From: Paenibacillus bouchesdurhonensis
GTDB taxonomy: Bacteria > Bacillota > Bacilli > Paenibacillales > Paenibacillaceae
Length of the DNA: 64,000 nucleotides
NCBI RefSeq assembly: GCF_900155685.1
Contig: NZ_LT732548.1
Location: 3,650,686-3,714,685 of the forward strand
Direction of reading: 5' to 3'
The translations under genes and the position numbers were made by a program. Positions 60,641 through 64,000 of the stretch are shown piece after piece. Each line of letters begins with the position of its first letter. Position 1 is the first letter of the stretch. Below the pieces are notes generated by a model. The model made no database searches and was not told where the DNA came from. It saw nothing but the letters and a program-made list of their open reading frames with translations.

Positions 60641-62227
60641 TTAGTTGTCGAACGATGGATTGTCGCTGCGTCTAGGGGCCCTGCGATCCCCACCGCTGCT
60701 CGTTGGACGCGGCTTGCGATCCGAGGAAGAGCGGTAAGAATCCCGTCCGCCGTCGCGATTATAACCGCCCTTGTTCCCGTAGCCACCGCGGCTGCCACCG
60801 TCGCGGTTGTCCCGACGGTAGCCACCGCCGCCGCGATTGCCATAGCCATACGGTTTGCGTCCGCTGGAACGAATGTCCGGGTTGCGGCGTTTTACGCGAA
60901 TCGGCTCTTCCGGAGTCAATTCAATGCTTGCTTTATCCGCTTTATCGCCTGTAATAAGCTTAAATGCGGCTGCCAGCAAATTGACTGAATCATATTGCTC
61001 CAGGAGCGAAATCGCGATGCCTTTATATTCGTTCAGCTCACCTGCTTCAACAAGCTCAAGCAAACGCTCTGCCGTGATGCGTTGTTTTCCTTCAATTGCT
61101 TCCGCAATGGATGGCAACGGTTTGCGGGCAATTTTCTGGCGAGTGATCCGCTCAATGAAGTGAAGATGGTCAATTTCCCGCGGTGTGACGAATGACCAGG
61201 CGACGCCTTCCTTGCCCGCCCGGCCAGTACGGCCAATACGGTGTACATAGCTTTCAGGATCCTGCGGCAAATCGAAGTTAACGACATGGGTTACGCCGGA
61301 TACATCCAGGCCGCGCGCCGCCACGTCCGTAGCGACAAGCACGTCGATGCTGCCATCCCGGAACTTGCGCATTACGTTATCACGCTGGTTCTGAGATAGA
61401 TCGCCATGCAGACCATCCGCCGAATATCCGCGTTTTTGCAAAGCTTCTGCCAACTCATCTACACGGCGTTTCGTCCGTCCAAATACGATGGCAAGCTCCG
61501 GGGATTCCATATCTAACAAACGGGTAAGCGCGTCGAATTTCTGGCGCTCATGCACTTCGATATAAGCTTGGTCAATCAGCGGTGCGCTAACTTGCTTAGG
61601 AATGACAGAGACATGCTCCGGTTCTTTTAGAAATTGCTGGGCAAGCCTTTGGATATTTGCTGGCATTGTAGCGGAAAATAGCATTGTTTGGCGCTCTTCG
61701 GGGACAAGCTTCAGGATCGATTGAATATCCTCCATGAAGCCCATATCGAGCATTTCATCAGCTTCGTCCAGTACGACAGTCTGAACGTCGTCTAGCTTGA
61801 TTGTCTTACGATTGATGTGGTCGAGCAAACGGCCAGGGGTACCGATAATGATTTGAGGTCTCTTCTTCAGTGCGCGAATTTGTCGTACGATGTCCTGCCC
61901 ACCGTAAATCGGCAGGGAACGAATTCCTTTGAAGCGGGACAGCTTGCCGATTTCTTCGGCTACCTGGATTGCAAGTTCCCGTGTCGGGGTCATGATCAGC
62001 GCAACAATGCGCTCCTCACTGGCTGGAATTTTGTTGATTAGCGGAAGACCGAACGCTGCCGTCTTCCCCGTTCCTGTCTGCGCTTGTCCGATCAGGTCAC
62101 GACCTGTCATCGCATAAGGAATGGACTTGGTTTGGATTGGTGTTGCTTCTTCGAATCCGAGTTCTGTTATTGCTTGTAGAACCTTAGGCTCTAAGCCGAA
62201 ATCTGTAAATGTGCTCAAAATATTCAT
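60641..62227 (-). CDS. cshA: DEAD-box RNA helicase (CshA/DeaD type)
   Basis: About 528 residues. Q motif FEEATPIQTKSIP, motif I AQTGTGKTAAFGLP, DEAD box VLDEADEMLDMGF, SAT, and VI HRIGRTGRAGKEG form a complete RNA helicase core. After a middle region the tail is glycine/arginine rich (GYGNRGGGGYRRDNRDGGSR and similar), which binds RNA. CshA-like helicases act in RNA decay, ribosome assembly and cold growth. ATG 62227 follows AGAAGGAG. A 5' leader of over 100 bases lies upstream. Assignment to CshA rather than another DeaD paralogue is likely but not certain. Confidence 0.9.
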   Translation of the reverse strand: MNILSTFTDFGLEPKVLQAITELGFEEATPIQTKSIPYAMTGRDLIGQAQTGTGKTAAFGLPLINKIPASEERIVALIMTPTRELAIQVAEEIGKLSRFKGIRSLPIYGGQDIVRQIRALKKRPQIIIGTPGRLLDHINRKTIKLDDVQTVVLDEADEMLDMGFMEDIQSILKLVPEERQTMLFSATMPANIQRLAQQFLKEPEHVSVIPKQVSAPLIDQAYIEVHERQKFDALTRLLDMESPELAIVFGRTKRRVDELAEALQKRGYSADGLHGDLSQNQRDNVMRKFRDGSIDVLVATDVAARGLDVSGVTHVVNFDLPQDPESYVHRIGRTGRAGKEGVAWSFVTPREIDHLHFIERITRQKIARKPLPSIAEAIEGKQRITAERLLELVEAGELNEYKGIAISLLEQYDSVNLLAAAFKLITGDKADKASIELTPEEPIRVKRRNPDIRSSGRKPYGYGNRGGGGYRRDNRDGGSRGGYGNKGGYNRDGGRDSYRSSSDRKPRPTSSGGDRRAPRRSDNPSFDN

Positions 62228-62494
62228 ACTCCTTCTATATAGTGGACATCCCACCATCTTGACTGTATTCTTAAGTAGCATTGGAACGTTTATAGGCTGT
62301 CCCATCAACCCATAAATTTTACATAGCGTACGGATCTTTAGTTAAACTGCACGGATCGCTTAGTACATTCTTAACCATTTTCCCTGGAAAAGGATACCTA
62401 CTCAAGAATATCTCAAACATTATAGCACAAAACATGAAAAGAACACCAGCAAGCTGCTTGGCATATTTCTACATCTTCAAGAGGTGAATTTTCA

Positions 62495-63322
62495 ATGCTC
62501 AAAACAATTTGGAACAGCCTGGTTATCATCTTCGGCGCGGCACTGATCGCAACTGGCTTCAATCTATTTCTCGTCCCGCACCATCTGCTTAGTGGCGGAG
62601 TGTCGGGTCTGTCCATGCTGACTGGCTACTTTACGCCCCTAAGCTTAAGTGTGATGTATCTGGTATATAACATTCCGATTCTTATTGCCGGACTGTTTCT
62701 GCTCGGAAGGCGCTTCATTATGCTCAGCATTCTCTCTGTCGCATCGGTCACATGGTTCATCGCTTTAATTCCAGTACGTGAAGTTCCGCTTGCGACCGAT
62801 ATGTTCCTATCCGCCGTCGTCGGGGGAGTGCTGGTTGGAATCGGCAGCGGAATATCCTTTCGAGCCGGCGGTTCATCAGGCGGGTTTGATATTGTGGGCT
62901 CGATCATTACAAGATATCGGGATTTCCCGGTCGGCAGTGTCCTCGTCTCTATGAACGCCCTCGTCATCCTGGCCATGGGCTACATCGAAGGCGACTGGAA
63001 TCTGGCCTTAGCTTCGATGGTATCGATTTATCTAAGCGGCAAAGTGGTCGATCTGCTTCATGTCAGCCATATCAAAATCACTTTGTTCATCATAACGGAC
63101 AAGACCGACGAATTACTTAGCAAACTTTTGAAGCTGCCCCGTGGCGTTACTCTGATTAAGACACAAGGCGCCTTCTCTCACAAGGAGAAGGATATGCTAA
63201 TGACCGTTACGACCCGTTATGAGCTGACGGAGCTCAGAAACATTATAAAATCAACCGATCCAGCGGCTTTTGTCAACATCGTGGAGACCGTAGGTGTGAT
63301 GGGTTCGTTCCGTAAAAAGTAA
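62495..63322 (+). CDS. YitT family membrane protein (DUF2179 C-terminus)
   Basis: A 275-residue protein with five membrane spans in the first ~190 residues, including FNLFLVPHHLLSGGVSGLSM and GISFRAGGSSGGFDIVGSII, and a C-terminal soluble DUF2179 domain (LPRGVTLIKTQGAFSHKEKD, MLMTVTTRYEL). The family is widespread in Firmicutes without an assigned substrate. GAGGTG precedes the ATG. Divergent from the helicase gene. Confidence 0.88.
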   Translation: MLKTIWNSLVIIFGAALIATGFNLFLVPHHLLSGGVSGLSMLTGYFTPLSLSVMYLVYNIPILIAGLFLLGRRFIMLSILSVASVTWFIALIPVREVPLATDMFLSAVVGGVLVGIGSGISFRAGGSSGGFDIVGSIITRYRDFPVGSVLVSMNALVILAMGYIEGDWNLALASMVSIYLSGKVVDLLHVSHIKITLFIITDKTDELLSKLLKLPRGVTLIKTQGAFSHKEKDMLMTVTTRYELTELRNIIKSTDPAAFVNIVETVGVMGSFRKK

Positions 63323-63501
63323 TTTTTACCATCGGCCTGTCCGCCGTGCCAAAGTATAGCGCGTTATGTTATAATGAATTATGCGCGGTTCCTTCGTCAA
63401 TATCATAAGATTTCAGCTTTACCCGATTTCACAGGCTTTGTGCTTTTCCGTTTAAGAATGATTCTCTACACGAATGATTCTAGAAGGAAAGGGTGATTGA
63501 T

Positions 63502-63696
63502 GTGGAAATGGAAACGGTAAAACTGGCACAAATCGTCATGAAGTGGTTCCCCGACATGCTTCCCTTCTTTAACGAGAAGGAGCTTGACTCCATGATCATC
63601 CTTCGGGACGGTATGAGCTTATTGAAACCGAATGATGCAATGGAGATTATTCAATTCAGCATTTGCGAGCTTCAGGATACTAACTTGCTTCATTAA
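63502..63696 (+). CDS. Small hypothetical protein
   Basis: A 64-residue helical protein (METVKLAQIVMKWFPDMLPF, NEKELDSMIILRDGMSLL) with no domain I recognise. AAGGAAAGGG suits starts at GTG 63502 or ATG 63508. It is followed by a strong terminator at 63738-63778, which supports it as a real gene. Confidence 0.6.
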   Translation: MEMETVKLAQIVMKWFPDMLPFFNEKELDSMIILRDGMSLLKPNDAMEIIQFSICELQDTNLLH

Positions 63697-63737
63697 TTAG
63701 AAGTATCCGTGAACTCAGCTTTATAAGCAGCACACAG

Positions 63738-63778
63738 GCCGCTTTCTTTTGTCTTGGCAGAAGAAGCGGCTTTTTTTT
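63738..63778 (+). terminator. Terminator after the small gene
   Basis: GCCGCTTTCTT and AAGAAGCGGC pair around a loop and are followed by eight T. Confidence 0.85.
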
Positions 63779-64000
63779 CGAAATTTTGCTATGATTTGCT
63801 GTGAATTATATAGTTTTGACGCATGTTTTATACTTTCTAGTTTTAATGTTTTGGTCATGCGTTTTGATAATTCCTTAGTTCGGGCATTCCGGTACCGCGA
63901 TTAAATTTACAATGGCGCTGCCCGGTGCTTTTCTTTGATTTGGGTTTCAACCGGGGAACATCGTGTTAAAAGTGTATGTCCGCTGTTCTTTTTTTCGCAA
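63779..64000. other. Terminal 220 bases without a recognised feature
   Basis: AT-rich sequence with possible promoter-like pieces (TTGACG near 63816) but no gene, repeat or RNA I can support before the window ends. Confidence 0.5.

Overview
This 64 kb window looks like chromosomal DNA of a spore-forming member of the Bacillales, most probably Paenibacillus or a close relative. The evidence is gene content: bacillithiol-linked YtxJ/BrxC, a B12-dependent NrdJ, the YqhH-YqhG pair, YqzE, YhaN-YhaO, SasB, CimA, YugP, YitT and a YjcZ-type peptide, together with strong GGAGG ribosome sites, many TTG/GTG starts, a T-box leader and numerous hairpin-plus-T-run terminators. Most of the window is moderately GC-rich. 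The first ~4 kb is visibly AT-richer and holds small orphan genes, gene debris and structured repeats, which is accessory character.

Layout. 1-4 kb: LRR protein, a lipoprotein that appears split by a G-run frameshift, a DUF4180 protein, a small orphan, two inverted-repeat elements and a gene remnant. 4-8.3 kb: redox genes ytxJ and trxA, each beside a perfect palindrome, then nrdJ, whose long leader carries an NrdR-like box and a strong hairpin. 8.6-13.7 kb: yqhH-yqhG, a secreted protein, yqzE and a cell-wall amidase. 13.8-23.8 kb: one long minus-strand peptide-use operon (GntR regulator, M20 amidohydrolase, complete Opp/Dpp ABC importer, S9 peptidase, small orphan). 24-28.5 kb: sstT, an FAD amine oxidase, a repeat-rich spacer, and asd behind a T-box. 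28.5-31.6 kb: a MerR/GAP-family operon facing a decayed lipoprotein gene across a mirror-symmetric pair of MerR-type promoters, tRNA-Leu(CAG), and a second decayed gene. 31.6-34.7 kb: AhpD-like protein, orphans, xpt, ykvI. 34.7-39.3 kb: yhaO-yhaN. 39.4-48 kb: glycosyltransferase, two RsmF-type methyltransferases, a pseudouridine synthase, a HAD phosphatase, and the pyrD-sasB-DUF309 operon. 48-60 kb: L,D-transpeptidase, ferredoxin, dinB, cimA, TlpA-like protein, JAMM peptidase, MerR-yugP, LysR, rhomboid, tpx, and a stand-alone structured RNA that is probably 6S RNA. 60-64 kb: YesL-like protein, YjcZ-like peptide, DEAD-box helicase, yitT and a small orphan.

How the genes fit together. Several cells of metabolism are represented: thiol redox (ytxJ, trxA, tpx, TlpA-like) next to thioredoxin-consuming NrdJ; peptide uptake and cleavage in the long GntR operon; aspartate-family amino acids (asd under T-box control) and the citramalate route to isoleucine (cimA); nucleotide supply (nrdJ, xpt, pyrD) with an alarmone synthetase in the pyrD operon. 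No phage, CRISPR array, insertion sequence or complete defence system was seen. The least ordinary signals are regulatory or decay-related: the symmetric MerR promoter pair, the nrdJ leader, the palindromes by trxA and ytxJ, the 18-19 bp degenerate tandem array near 26.8 kb, and three interrupted genes.
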